NCBI GenBank assembly: GCA_035654175.1
Contig: DASRXL010000225.1
Coordinates: forward strand, 1-19,006
Direction: 5' to 3'
Length of the DNA stretch: 19,006 nucleotides
DNA from: PNC22 sp035654175
GTDB lineage: Bacteria; Planctomycetota; Phycisphaerae; Phycisphaerales; UBA1924
The position numbers and the translations under genes are program-made. This document shows, in pieces, positions 8,546 through 16,664 of the stretch (position 1 is its first letter; each line of letters starts with the position of its first letter). The notes below the pieces were generated by a model, which was not told where the DNA came from, ran no database searches, and saw only the letters and a list, made by a program, of their open reading frames with translations.

Positions 8546-9275
8546 ATCGGGGCGCCGCGCCGGGATTCGCGGCGAACACCAGCTTCGCGAGGTTGTCGCA
8601 CAACCTGTCGCTGATCTCGGCGAACCTGCCGTAGTGCGCCCCGCACCCCGCGTCGATGTCGGCGAGCGAGACGCCGGCCCGCGCGAGAAGCTCCGCGTCA
8701 GATCCGCTCGTCGCGCCGATCATGTCGCGCGTCCACTCGAAGTGGTACTGGAAGCCGTATGTCCGCGTCCCCATCCGGAGCGCCTGCACCGCGCACGCCG
8801 CCGACCGGGCGAGCACCGCAGCCCCCGCCGGCGCCTTCGCGACCTCCTGACCGTGCGAGCAGAACTGCATGCTGCTCCACGGGATCCCCGCCAGCACGAA
8901 GTCGTCGCGCCCCGCCGGCAGCAGATCGACGGGCTGGAAGCCCACCTCCGGCCGCTCCATCGCCCGCACCTCGCCGCCCAGCGCCGCCGCCAGCAGTTGA
9001 TGCCCGAGGCACACGCCCAGCACCGCCAGGCCCGCCTCGTGGGCGGCGCGCAGCATCGCCATCTCGGCCGCCATCCACTCCAGGCCTTCCGTGACGTTCT
9101 GCGGCCCGCCGAGGCTCACGACCCCGGCGACACCCTCCAGGTCCCGCGGCAGCTCGGCCGCCCCGGCGCGGTCCGGACGGCGCACGTCGAGAATGTGCCC
9201 GTGCGCGCCCAGGGCGGCGCCCAAGCGCCCCGGCCGGCACATGTCGCTGTGCTGAACGACGATGATCCTCGCCAT
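8544..9275 (-). CDS. Class I glutamine amidotransferase domain protein
   Basis: 243 residues, a stand-alone triad-type glutaminase of the GMP-synthase-like group. The nucleophile elbow GVCLGHQLL carries Cys89; FQYHFEWT carries the partner His178 and Glu180; GGPQN (57-60) is the oxyanion strand. In related enzymes glutamine is hydrolysed and ammonia passed to an acceptor site; here no synthase domain is attached. The physiological acceptor is unknown, and a gamma-glutamyl-peptide hydrolase role is equally possible. It begins six bases after the stop of the PfkB kinase gene, so the two are very probably one transcript. The C-terminal part (residues 190-243) is helical and unassigned. Confidence 0.88.
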   Translation of the reverse strand: MARIIVVQHSDMCRPGRLGAALGAHGHILDVRRPDRAGAAELPRDLEGVAGVVSLGGPQNVTEGLEWMAAEMAMLRAAHEAGLAVLGVCLGHQLLAAALGGEVRAMERPEVGFQPVDLLPAGRDDFVLAGIPWSSMQFCSHGQEVAKAPAGAAVLARSAACAVQALRMGTRTYGFQYHFEWTRDMIGATSGSDAELLARAGVSLADIDAGCGAHYGRFAEISDRLCDNLAKLVFAANPGAAPR

Positions 9276-9281
9276 CTCTCT

Positions 9282-10217
9282 CTACTCCAATCGCAGCATC
9301 TGCATGTACTGGTGGTACCGAGCGTCGAGCTCCGATCGCGTCAGCTCGCGCATCCTGCCCAGGCTGAACTGCTCGATCGTGAAGCTCGCCGCGACCGTGC
9401 CGTGCGCCATCGCCCGGCGCACGCTCTCGAAGGACCCCAGCTCCTGCGCGCTCCTGCGCTCCCTCGCCGCGTGGGCCGCGATCGAGCCCATCATGCCCCC
9501 CGCGAAGCTGTCGCCCGCGCCGGTGGGGTCCACGACCCGCTCCGACGGGAACGCCGGCAACGCCGCGATCCCCTCGCGATGCACCAGGATCGCCCCGTGC
9601 TCGCCCTTCTTGACCACGATGAACCGCGGCCCGTAGTCCAGCAGCAGCCGCCCCGCCGTCACGGGGTTGCGCCTGCCTGTCAGCTGCTCGGCCTCGTCGA
9701 AGTTGAGCACGAGACCGTCCACGTCCCCGAGCAGGAGCTCGAGCTCGGCCCGCGCGGTCTCGATCCAGAGGTCCATCGTGTCCGCGACCGTCAGCCGCCG
9801 CTTTGGGAGCTGCGCCGCCAGCTTCCGCTGCACGCCGGGATGCATGTTGGCGAGGAAGACCACCTCGCTCGCCGCGTACGCCCCGGGCACGCGCGGCGGC
9901 TCCTCGATCAGCACGTTCAGCTCCGTGAAGAGCGTCTCCCGGTGGTCCATGTCCGCCGCGTAGCGCCCGCCCCACCGGAACGTCTTCGATCCCGCCCGCG
10001 TCTCGATCCCGGCCGTGTCGATCCCTCGGAAGTGTGCGATCTCCGCCCGGAAGTGCGCGGGAAAGTCGTCCCCCACCGCCGCGACGATGCCGACCGGCCC
10101 GTGGAAGCTCGCCGCCGCCGCGAAGTACACCGCCGAGCCCCCGAGGACGTTCTCCCGGTGGTCTCCGGACGGCGTGTACACGGTGTCGATCCCGATCGTG
10201 CCGGTAGTCGTGAGCAT
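9282..10217 (-). CDS. PfkB/ribokinase-family sugar kinase
   Basis: 311 residues. The N-terminal NVLGGSAVYFAAAASF (from about residue 23) is the substrate-side PfkB signature and DPTGAGDSFAGG (230-241) is the second signature, with Asp236 as catalytic base and the GAGD anion hole. The family phosphorylates sugars or nucleosides with ATP in the cytoplasm; the FRWGGRY and FLANMHP segments resemble a widespread ribokinase-like subgroup of unknown substrate. An in-frame TTG start at 10253 would add 12 residues (MAWARAFSYALA), but homologues begin at the TTTGTIGIDTV strand, so the ATG at 10217 is preferred; neither has a clear ribosome site. It is divergent from the methyltransferase gene (102 bp between) and upstream of the amidotransferase. 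Confidence 0.88.
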   Translation of the reverse strand: MLTTTGTIGIDTVYTPSGDHRENVLGGSAVYFAAAASFHGPVGIVAAVGDDFPAHFRAEIAHFRGIDTAGIETRAGSKTFRWGGRYAADMDHRETLFTELNVLIEEPPRVPGAYAASEVVFLANMHPGVQRKLAAQLPKRRLTVADTMDLWIETARAELELLLGDVDGLVLNFDEAEQLTGRRNPVTAGRLLLDYGPRFIVVKKGEHGAILVHREGIAALPAFPSERVVDPTGAGDSFAGGMMGSIAAHAARERRSAQELGSFESVRRAMAHGTVAASFTIEQFSLGRMRELTRSELDARYHQYMQMLRLE

Positions 10218-10319
10218 GGCCAGAGCGTAGGAGAAAGCCCGCGCCCACGCCAATCACCGGCCCTCCGGCGGCCGAGCGCTTGCGGTACGATCAGCGGCTC
10301 CGTCGCGCCGAGCGCCATC

Positions 10320-11144
10320 ATGTCGAGCGACCGTTACATCCACGGCACCGATCCCGACGAGCAGGCGAGGCTCTCCCGCCTGAACGACCGGCTGAACTCG
10401 GCCTGCCTCGCCCGGCTCGACCTCCGCACCGGCATGCGCGTGCTCGACGTGGGCAGCGGCCTCGGGCAGATGGCCCGCGCGATCGCACGCGCGGTCTCGC
10501 CGGGCGGCGTGGTGGTCGGCGTCGAGCGCGACGCCGCCCAGCGCGCCGCCGCGGAACGCCTGGCCCGCGAGGCCGCGGAGGATCGCCTCGTCGAGTTCCG
10601 CGCCGGCGATGCCCTCGCCCTCCCGCTGGGCCCCTCGGAGACCGGCTCGTTCGACCTGGTCTTCTGCAGGTACGTGCTCGAGCACCTGCGCGAGCCGGAG
10701 CGGGCGGTCGCCGAGATGGTCCGCGCAGCGCGCCCGGGCGGAGTCATCGCACTCGCCGACGACGACCACGGCCTCTGCCACGTGCACCCGCCCTGCCCGG
10801 AGTTCGAGCCGGTCTGGAGCGCGTACAGGCGCGCCTATGGCGCCCTCGGTCTCGACGAGCGCGTCGGCTCCAGGCTCCCCGAGCTGCTCGAACGCGCCGG
10901 GGCCCGCGCCCGCGGCTGCGACTTCATCTTCTTCGGCGGCTGCCACGGCGCTCCCGGTTGGGAGGATCTCGTGACGAACGTCGTCGAGGTCGTCCGCACC
11001 GCCCGGGCCGACATCGTCGCCGGAGCGCTCATGCAGGGCGAGCCCTTCGATCGCGGGCTCCGCGCTCTGCGCGAATGGAGCGGGCGCCCCGGCGCGGCGA
11101 TTTGGTTCCCCGTCTGCTGGGCATGGGGTGTCAGGCCTCGCTGA
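10320..11144 (+). CDS. Class I SAM-dependent methyltransferase
   Basis: 274 residues. Motif I VLDVGSGLGQ (41-50) binds S-adenosylmethionine, Glu69 in VGVER ends strand 2, GDALALPL (96-103) is the adenine-side motif, FDLVFCRYVLEHL (111-123) is motif post-II and ARPGGVIALADDD motif III. The N-terminal segment YIHGTDPDEQARLSRLND is typical of the UbiE/Methyltransf_11-like group acting on small molecules, but the substrate is unknown. A Cys/His/Pro-rich loop (HGLCHVHPPCPEF) follows motif III. The reading frame extends far upstream through the antisense of the kinase and amidotransferase genes; that extension is not coding. The ATG at 10320 has no strong ribosome site. Confidence 0.88.
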   Translation: MSSDRYIHGTDPDEQARLSRLNDRLNSACLARLDLRTGMRVLDVGSGLGQMARAIARAVSPGGVVVGVERDAAQRAAAERLAREAAEDRLVEFRAGDALALPLGPSETGSFDLVFCRYVLEHLREPERAVAEMVRAARPGGVIALADDDHGLCHVHPPCPEFEPVWSAYRRAYGALGLDERVGSRLPELLERAGARARGCDFIFFGGCHGAPGWEDLVTNVVEVVRTARADIVAGALMQGEPFDRGLRALREWSGRPGAAIWFPVCWAWGVRPR

Positions 11145-11206
11145 ATCCCCCGCCGCGCGCAACGGGCGTTCAAGACTCCCCTCCCGCCCCGGTGTAGATT
11201 CCCCCC

Positions 11207-11232
11207 GGCGAGCACGAACTCGCCATGGAGGA
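11207..11232 (+). promoter_or_regulatory. Hairpin and ribosome site before the 11238 gene
   Basis: ggcgag (11207-11212), loop cacgaa, ctcgcc (11219-11224) is a 6-bp hairpin that ends two bases before the ribosome site ggagga (11227-11232), five bases ahead of the ATG at 11238. The hairpin could modulate access to the ribosome site. Confidence 0.4.
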
Positions 11233-11237
11233 TTCTC

Positions 11238-11936
11238 ATGCGTGCCCTGCCTGTGTTCGCGCTCGCGGCGGCGGCCTGCGCCGCCCCCGCCCGCGATGTC
11301 CTGCTCTACTCCCAGCCCACCGTGATCGACGACGCCAAGGTCGGCCTCGGCTGGTTCTCCCACTCCGAGCCCCGCGCCCGGCGTAACTTCAAGCACGCCG
11401 ACGACCTCGTGCTGGATCAGGACGCGACCGTCACCCGCGTCGCCTGGTGGGGCCAGAGCGAGGGCGTGCAGTTCCCGGACCTCACCAACTTCGACTCGTT
11501 CACCGTCGAATTCTTCAGCGGGATCGAGGACGGGACGGGCGCATGGATCCCCGGCTCGCTCCTGGCGACGGAGACCTTCCTCCTCGCCGATACGAGCCCG
11601 ACGCCGACGGGCAGATCCACGCCCAACGGCGCCCTCGAGCACCGCCACGAGGCGTTGCTCTCGATCCCGTTCTCGATCGACGCGGGGCAGAGGTATTTCA
11701 TCGCCGTCAGCGCGGGGCTGGTGGCCAACGGCAGCGCCTCCGACGCCTGGATGTGGCAGGACGCCGAGTTTCACGACGGCTGGTCGGGCGTCTGGTCCTG
11801 GTCAGCGCGGGAATGGACCAGCTTCTACGACACCGACAGCGCGCTGGAGCTGTACGGCGTTCCCGCGCCCGGCGCGCCCCTGATCCTCGCGGCCGCCGCA
11901 ATCGCGGGATCGTGCCGCCGTTCACGCTCACGTTGA
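11238..11936 (+). CDS. Secreted protein with PEP-CTERM-like tail
   Basis: 232 residues. Residues 1-18 (MRALPVFALAAAACAAPA) are a signal peptide; the Cys in AAACAAP could be read as a weak lipobox, but the context does not fit well. The mature part is rich in Asp, Ser, Trp and aromatic residues (VTRVAWWGQ, FTVEFFSG, AWMWQDAEFHDGWSGVWSWS), resembling beta-sandwich surface proteins. The C-terminus GVPAPGAPLILAAAAIAG plus an Arg/Ser-rich end follows the PEP-CTERM layout (Pro motif, hydrophobic helix, basic end), like the protein at 3876. A ggagga ribosome site supports the start. The last nine bases overlap the end of the convergent AraC-type gene. The function beyond surface location is unknown. 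Confidence 0.78.
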   Translation: MRALPVFALAAAACAAPARDVLLYSQPTVIDDAKVGLGWFSHSEPRARRNFKHADDLVLDQDATVTRVAWWGQSEGVQFPDLTNFDSFTVEFFSGIEDGTGAWIPGSLLATETFLLADTSPTPTGRSTPNGALEHRHEALLSIPFSIDAGQRYFIAVSAGLVANGSASDAWMWQDAEFHDGWSGVWSWSAREWTSFYDTDSALELYGVPAPGAPLILAAAAIAGSCRRSRSR

Positions 11937-12767
11937 TCGCAGGCGCTCCCGGTACGCCCGCGGCGTGAGGCCAAAGTGCCGCCGGAAACGCCTCGTGAAG
12001 TGCGCCTGGTCCGCGAAGCCGTGCTCGAACGCGACGCGCGAGATCGGCGCGTCCGTCCCGGCGAGCTTCCTGGCCGCCGCCGCGAGCCGCGCGCGCCGGT
12101 GATACTCCCCCACGCTCACCCCCGTGAACCTCCGGAAGGTGCGCGCCAGATGGGCCCGCTCGATCCCGACCTCGGACGCGATCGCGCCCAGCGACGCGGC
12201 CCCGACCGGCGCGGCGCGCACGGCCTCCACCGCCGCGCTCATCCACGCCGGACGCCGGCGATCCCCGCGGGCGGCCAGGCGCACCTGCGCCAGCAGCTCC
12301 TGTGCGAGCGACTCGATCGAGAGCCCCCGCGAGAGGTCGAGCTCAGGCTCGGCGAGCTCGTGCAGGATGGCGAGCGCCAGCGGCTGCGCGACAGTCGCTT
12401 CCAAGGCCTCCACGACGACGTCCGGCTGCGCCGCCGCGTCCAGCGACGCAGGAAAGGCGACGTGCAGCGTCCTGATCCCCGCTCTCCCCGCGGCGAACCT
12501 GTGGCGGACGCCCGCCCGGAAGAACTCGACCGCCCCCGCGACCGACTCCAGCCGGATGCCCCCGTACGTCCCCACCCCCGATCCGGCCAGCACGAGCTCG
12601 ACCGTCGCATTGGGGTGCTCGTGCCAGCCCTGCGCGAAGTCGGACCGGTAACACTTGTGCGTCACCAGCATCCCGCCGGCGCGGGCGGCGCCCAGCAGGC
12701 GCGCGCGCTCCCCGTCGCCCGGATTGAGCCGGGGAGCGTCGGGCGCGATGTCGTGCTCGTGCCGCAT
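11928..12767 (-). CDS. AraC/XylS-family transcriptional regulator
   Basis: 279 residues. The N-terminal half (about 35-110) reads as a cupin-type sensor: GWHEHPNATVELVLAGSG and FRAGVRHRFAAG supply the His-rich strands usual in this fold. The C-terminal 175-279 contains two helix-turn-helix motifs: SLGAIASEVGIERAHLARTF (192-211) and ISRVAFEHGFADQAHFTRRF (242-261), the second matching the AraC signature and ending FRRHFGLTPRAYR. It should bind DNA and respond to a small ligand; neither ligand nor target is evident. It starts 44 bp after the fpg stop and probably shares its transcript. Only a weak ribosome site is visible. Its 3' end overlaps the convergent secreted-protein gene by nine bases. 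Confidence 0.9.
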   Translation of the reverse strand: MRHEHDIAPDAPRLNPGDGERARLLGAARAGGMLVTHKCYRSDFAQGWHEHPNATVELVLAGSGVGTYGGIRLESVAGAVEFFRAGVRHRFAAGRAGIRTLHVAFPASLDAAAQPDVVVEALEATVAQPLALAILHELAEPELDLSRGLSIESLAQELLAQVRLAARGDRRRPAWMSAAVEAVRAAPVGAASLGAIASEVGIERAHLARTFRRFTGVSVGEYHRRARLAAAARKLAGTDAPISRVAFEHGFADQAHFTRRFRRHFGLTPRAYRERLRST

Positions 12768-12811
12768 CGATCAATGTTCGTCCCGCCGGCGCCCCGGGTT
12801 CCGGCGGGCGG

Positions 12812-13735
12812 TCACTCCTCCAGGGCCTCCAGCTCTCGCACCGTGCGCGGGAACTCGTCGCGCAGCAGGCGCGAGAGGGAGCGGTCGGCCAAGATCCGCC
12901 CCTCCGTCTGGCACGTCGGACAGTAGTTGAACTCCCGCTCGGAATACACCACCCGCTGCACCTTCGTGGCGCAGACCGGGCACGGCTCGCCGAACCTCCC
13001 ATGGACCGCGAAGTCCGGCCGGAACGCCGTGATCTCGCCCGGCCCAGGGAACCGCAGCCCGCCGGCCCCGTCATCGAACTCTTCTCGCAGCCGTGCGATC
13101 CAGCGACAGAGCGTGCCCCGCGTCGCATCGTGCAATCGCGCGGTCTCGCCCGCGTCGAGCGTGGTCGTGATCTTAAACGGCGAGAGCCGCGCCGCGTGCA
13201 AGATCTCGTCCGAGTACGCGTTCCCGATGCCGTCGAACAGGCGCGGATCGGTGAGCGCCCGCTTGAGCGTGTGCCGCTCGCGCGCCAAGGCCGCGCCGAA
13301 GGACGCGAGGTCCGCCTCCAGCACGTCGATCCCGCCCCGCTGAAACTGTCCAAGCCCCTGGCGCCCGGCAACAACATGGAGCGACGCTCGCTTCTTCGTG
13401 CTGGCTTCCGTGATCGCGAGCGTGCCCGACGGGAACTCGAGCGACGCCAGCGTGATCTTTCCACCCGGCGCCTTGGCCCCTGGCCCATCTATCCAGCGCA
13501 GGCGGCCGGCGATCATGAGGTGTATGACGAGGAACAGCTCGTCCTCCGCTTCGAGCACGATGCGCTTCCCGATGCGCGAGACCCCGGCGATGCGCTTGCC
13601 CTCGACCGCTTCGATAGGTGGATCGAATGTGCGGAGGATGAAGGGGCTTACGATGCGCACGCGCGCGATTCGATCGCCGATGATGCGTTGTCGCAGTGCA
13701 TCCACGTAGATAGTGACATCGGGGAGTTCGGGCAC
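12812..13735 (-). CDS. mutM: Formamidopyrimidine-DNA glycosylase (Fpg/Nei family)
   Basis: 307 residues starting at GTG (13735). The start is fixed by chemistry: family members need Pro2 and Glu3 at the mature N-terminus, and the reading VPELPDVTIY supplies both after Met removal; the frame runs on to 14128 through the antisense of the mobile element, which is not coding. Lys57 (IGKRIV) matches the conserved beta-hairpin lysine. The helix-two-turn-helix FDGIGNAYSDEILHAARLSP spans about 167-186. A zinc finger has Cys252, Cys255, Cys272 and Cys275 (CPVC...YCPTCQ) with Arg267 at the DNA-contact position. A tail of about 32 residues extends beyond the zinc finger, longer than in typical Fpg. It removes oxidised purines such as 8-oxoguanine and nicks the strand; Nei-like specificity is possible. 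The left end of the mobile element lies 73 bp before its start. Confidence 0.92.
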   Translation of the reverse strand: MPELPDVTIYVDALRQRIIGDRIARVRIVSPFILRTFDPPIEAVEGKRIAGVSRIGKRIVLEAEDELFLVIHLMIAGRLRWIDGPGAKAPGGKITLASLEFPSGTLAITEASTKKRASLHVVAGRQGLGQFQRGGIDVLEADLASFGAALARERHTLKRALTDPRLFDGIGNAYSDEILHAARLSPFKITTTLDAGETARLHDATRGTLCRWIARLREEFDDGAGGLRFPGPGEITAFRPDFAVHGRFGEPCPVCATKVQRVVYSEREFNYCPTCQTEGRILADRSLSRLLRDEFPRTVRELEALEE

Positions 13736-13807
13736 GGCGGTATGGTACGGATGTGCCGCTCGTGCCCGCGCGATACGACCGCTGACGAGGTCGGGATACG
13801 GCGCGCT

Positions 13808-13876
13808 GCGGACGCCGGAGGCGTCCTCTTCAATAGCCGGGGGTGGAGGTCGCTCCTGGCGACCGACACCCCCGGA
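13808..13876 (+). repeat. Outer inverted repeat, left arm
   Basis: It contains two hairpins: ggacgcc, loop gga, ggcgtcc (13810-13826), and a longer one at 13837-13875 with a 9-bp stem, a ga/ga internal loop, a 6-bp stem and loop tcctg. An imperfect hairpin with a fixed internal mismatch is the usual form of REP sequences. Confidence 0.8.
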
Positions 13877-13894
13877 AACAGTGGCAGCCTGGAT

Positions 13895-13926
13895 CTGGTT
13901 CTCGACCCCGGAGGGGTCGTCTTGAA
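13895..13926 (+). repeat. Inner inverted repeat, left arm
   Basis: Its core is cgacccc, loop gga, ggggtcg (13903-13919). The 32 bp match 14404-14435 in reverse complement at 28 positions. Confidence 0.75.
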
Positions 13927-13957
13927 CGGTCTTGCCTGAATGGATTATGCTGTGCGC

Positions 13958-14407
13958 ATGGCCACCACCTACACCGCACTCCTCATTCACTTTATCTTCT
14001 CGACGAAGGACCGCGACGCTCTCATCACACGGGAGATCGAGCCAGAGCTCTATGCTTACATCGGTGGCATTTGCCGGAGCACCGGCTCCGTGCTCCTCGA
14101 TGCGAACGGCAACGTCGATCACATCCATCTTCTGGTCAGCCTCGGAAAGACAATTTCGGTTGCCGACCTGATGCTCCAGGTCAAGCGTGATTCATCGTCG
14201 TGGATCAAGACCAAGGGCGCCGCATTTGAGGCGTTCAAATGGCAGGATGGATACGCCGCCCTGACGATCGGTCAATCACAGGTGGACATGATCCGGGGCT
14301 ACTTCGCCAAGCAGAAGGAGCATCACAAAGCTGTGTCATTCCGCGACGAATTCATCGAATTCCTGCACCGATACCAAATCCCTTTCGATGAGCGCTACCT
14401 CGATTGA
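13958..14407 (+). CDS. Y1 (HUH) transposase, RAYT/IS200-like
   Basis: 149 residues, near the full length of the IS200/RAYT group. The opening TYTALLIHFIFSTKDR, the HUH motif HIH (His55, His57) in NVDHIHLLVSL, and IRGYFAKQKEHH with the catalytic Tyr115 followed by the conserved FDERYLD ending are all present, so the enzyme looks intact. It should cut and join single-stranded DNA at hairpin ends through a 5'-phosphotyrosine bond. The ATG at 13958 is preferred over 13940 (which would add MDYAVR) because homologues begin just before the THY-type strand. No good ribosome site is seen. The stop codon lies inside the inner right repeat. No tnpB or other passenger gene is present. Confidence 0.92.
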   Translation: MATTYTALLIHFIFSTKDRDALITREIEPELYAYIGGICRSTGSVLLDANGNVDHIHLLVSLGKTISVADLMLQVKRDSSSWIKTKGAAFEAFKWQDGYAALTIGQSQVDMIRGYFAKQKEHHKAVSFRDEFIEFLHRYQIPFDERYLD

Positions 14408-14435
14408 AGATGACCCCTCCGGGGTCGAAAAGCAG
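14404..14435 (-). repeat. Inner inverted repeat, right arm
   Basis: Core gacccc, loop tcc, ggggtc (14412-14426); reverse complement of 13895-13926 at 28 of 32 positions. It begins over the transposase stop codon. Confidence 0.75.
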
Positions 14436-14453
14436 CGCTTAATGAGAACGCTA

Positions 14454-14521
14454 TCCGGGGGTGTCGGTCGCTGACGCGACCTCCACCCCCGGCTATTCAA
14501 GGGGACGCCTCCGGCGTCCGC
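14454..14521 (-). repeat. Outer inverted repeat, right arm
   Basis: Mirror image of 13808-13876. It contains the long hairpin 14455-14492 (9-bp stem, tc/tc internal loop, 6-bp stem, loop tgac) and ggacgcc, loop tcc, ggcgtcc (14503-14519). The loop of the long hairpin differs from the left arm while both stems are identical. Confidence 0.8.
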
Positions 14522-14569
14522 AAGTACGCTGATTTGACGGGGGCCAACAACTCGCTTCCATCTGACTGC

Positions 14570-16333
<1,764 letters not shown>

Positions 16334-16365
16334 GGTGAAGTCGCTCCGGGCCGCAATCCTACGTC

Positions 16366-16395
16366 AAAAACGAACACCGGCCCCTGAAGGGCCGG
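16366..16395 (-). terminator. Minus-strand terminator upstream of glnS
   Basis: A 7-bp stem (ccggccc, 16377-16383, with gggccgg, 16389-16395) around a five-base loop. Read on the minus strand it is followed by tgttcgttttt (16376 to 16366), a convincing T-tract. It can only end a transcript coming from the 16400-16510 region, because no minus-strand gene is recognised further right before the glycosylase. Confidence 0.7.
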
Positions 16396-16504
16396 CCGGG
16401 TGATCGGGCGTGAACGATCCAGCGGCTAGATCGCGCAGCGCCGCACCCGGCCGCGCCGCTGCTGCTGTCGCGAGTCGCCGGTTGTGCGGGGCACGATCGT
16501 CATC
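16377..16504 (-). ncRNA. Candidate structured small RNA or leaderless 25-residue peptide gene
   Basis: A minus-strand promoter (16511-16539) would start RNA at about 16504, and a terminator closes it at 16366-16395, giving about 130 nt. The first 75 nt can fold into one long rod: gatcgtg with cgcgatc, ccgcac with gtgcgg, ccggc with gccgg, and cgcg with cgcg, in order, around the loop acagcagcagcgg. Alternatively the predicted start coincides with an ATG at 16503, opening a 25-codon frame (16426-16503) that encodes a basic peptide (MTIVPRTTGDSRQQQ followed by an Arg-rich end), which would be translated as a leaderless mRNA. High GC makes chance folding easy. Confidence 0.4.
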
Positions 16505-16510
16505 GTCCGG

Positions 16511-16539
16511 AGTATCGACCGCGCCCGCGCCCGAGTCAA
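16511..16539 (-). promoter_or_regulatory. Sigma-70-type promoter, minus strand
   Basis: Read on the minus strand: TTGACT (complement of 16534-16539; five of six to consensus), a spacer of exactly 17 bp, then GATACT (complement of 16511-16516; four of six). Transcription would begin near 16503-16505. Confidence 0.45.
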
Positions 16540-16542
16540 GGC

Positions 16543-16608
16543 GGAAGCACGGGCGATGCTGTCCCGGCCGTGCTTCCTCGGTGGCACGGCTGTCCCAGCA
16601 GTGCTTCG
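16543..16608. repeat. Dispersed-repeat-like sequence with hairpin and 31-bp period
   Basis: A 10-bp hairpin (ggaagcacgg, 16543-16552, with ccgtgcttcc, 16568-16577) overlaps a direct repeat: 16558-16577 and 16589-16608 match at 17 of 20 positions. The minus-strand conceptual translation contains GTAVPPRKHGRDSIA. From memory, GTAVPAV...HGRDA-like translations are frequent spurious products of dispersed repeats in planctomycetes and Verrucomicrobia. The rest of 16334-16664 carries only the promoter, small transcript and terminator listed separately. Confidence 0.5.
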
Positions 16609-16664
16609 GCATCCATCGCGCCCCCGCCCCGAGCCGCACATCCGGAGCACTACAGTCCCCCCCC

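Larger units (their letters stand above)
13808..14521. mobile_element. RAYT/IS200-like element with nested inverted repeats
   Basis: A single Y1 transposase gene is enclosed by two nested pairs of inverted repeats. The outer arms are 13808-13876 and 14454-14521 and differ at two bases plus a small loop. The inner arms are 13895-13926 and 14404-14435, 28 of 32 positions matching. The order of hairpins is mirror-symmetric: GGA-triloop hairpin, long imperfect hairpin, GGA-triloop hairpin, gene, then the same reversed. No target duplication is visible, as expected for this transposase class. The layout resembles a REPtron, in which a domesticated transposase is flanked by REP sequences, more than a classical IS200 with one hairpin at each end. 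Confidence 0.75.

Noticed and set aside
8634..10319. Upstream extension of the methyltransferase reading frame
   Set aside because: It runs antisense through the amidotransferase and kinase genes and has Arg/His/Pro-rich composition; methyltransferase homology begins at 10320.
13736..14128. N-terminal extension of the fpg frame to 14128
   Set aside because: It covers the mobile-element repeat and the antisense of the transposase, and would bury the catalytic N-terminal Pro of Fpg.
13800..14535. Target-site duplication around the transposase element
   Set aside because: The bases beyond 13808 and 14521 share no convincing direct repeat, and Y1 transposases do not normally make one.
16366..16504. 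Small transcript as an SRP 4.5S RNA
   Set aside because: The apical loop lacks the conserved GGAA tetraloop and its flanking asymmetric loop.
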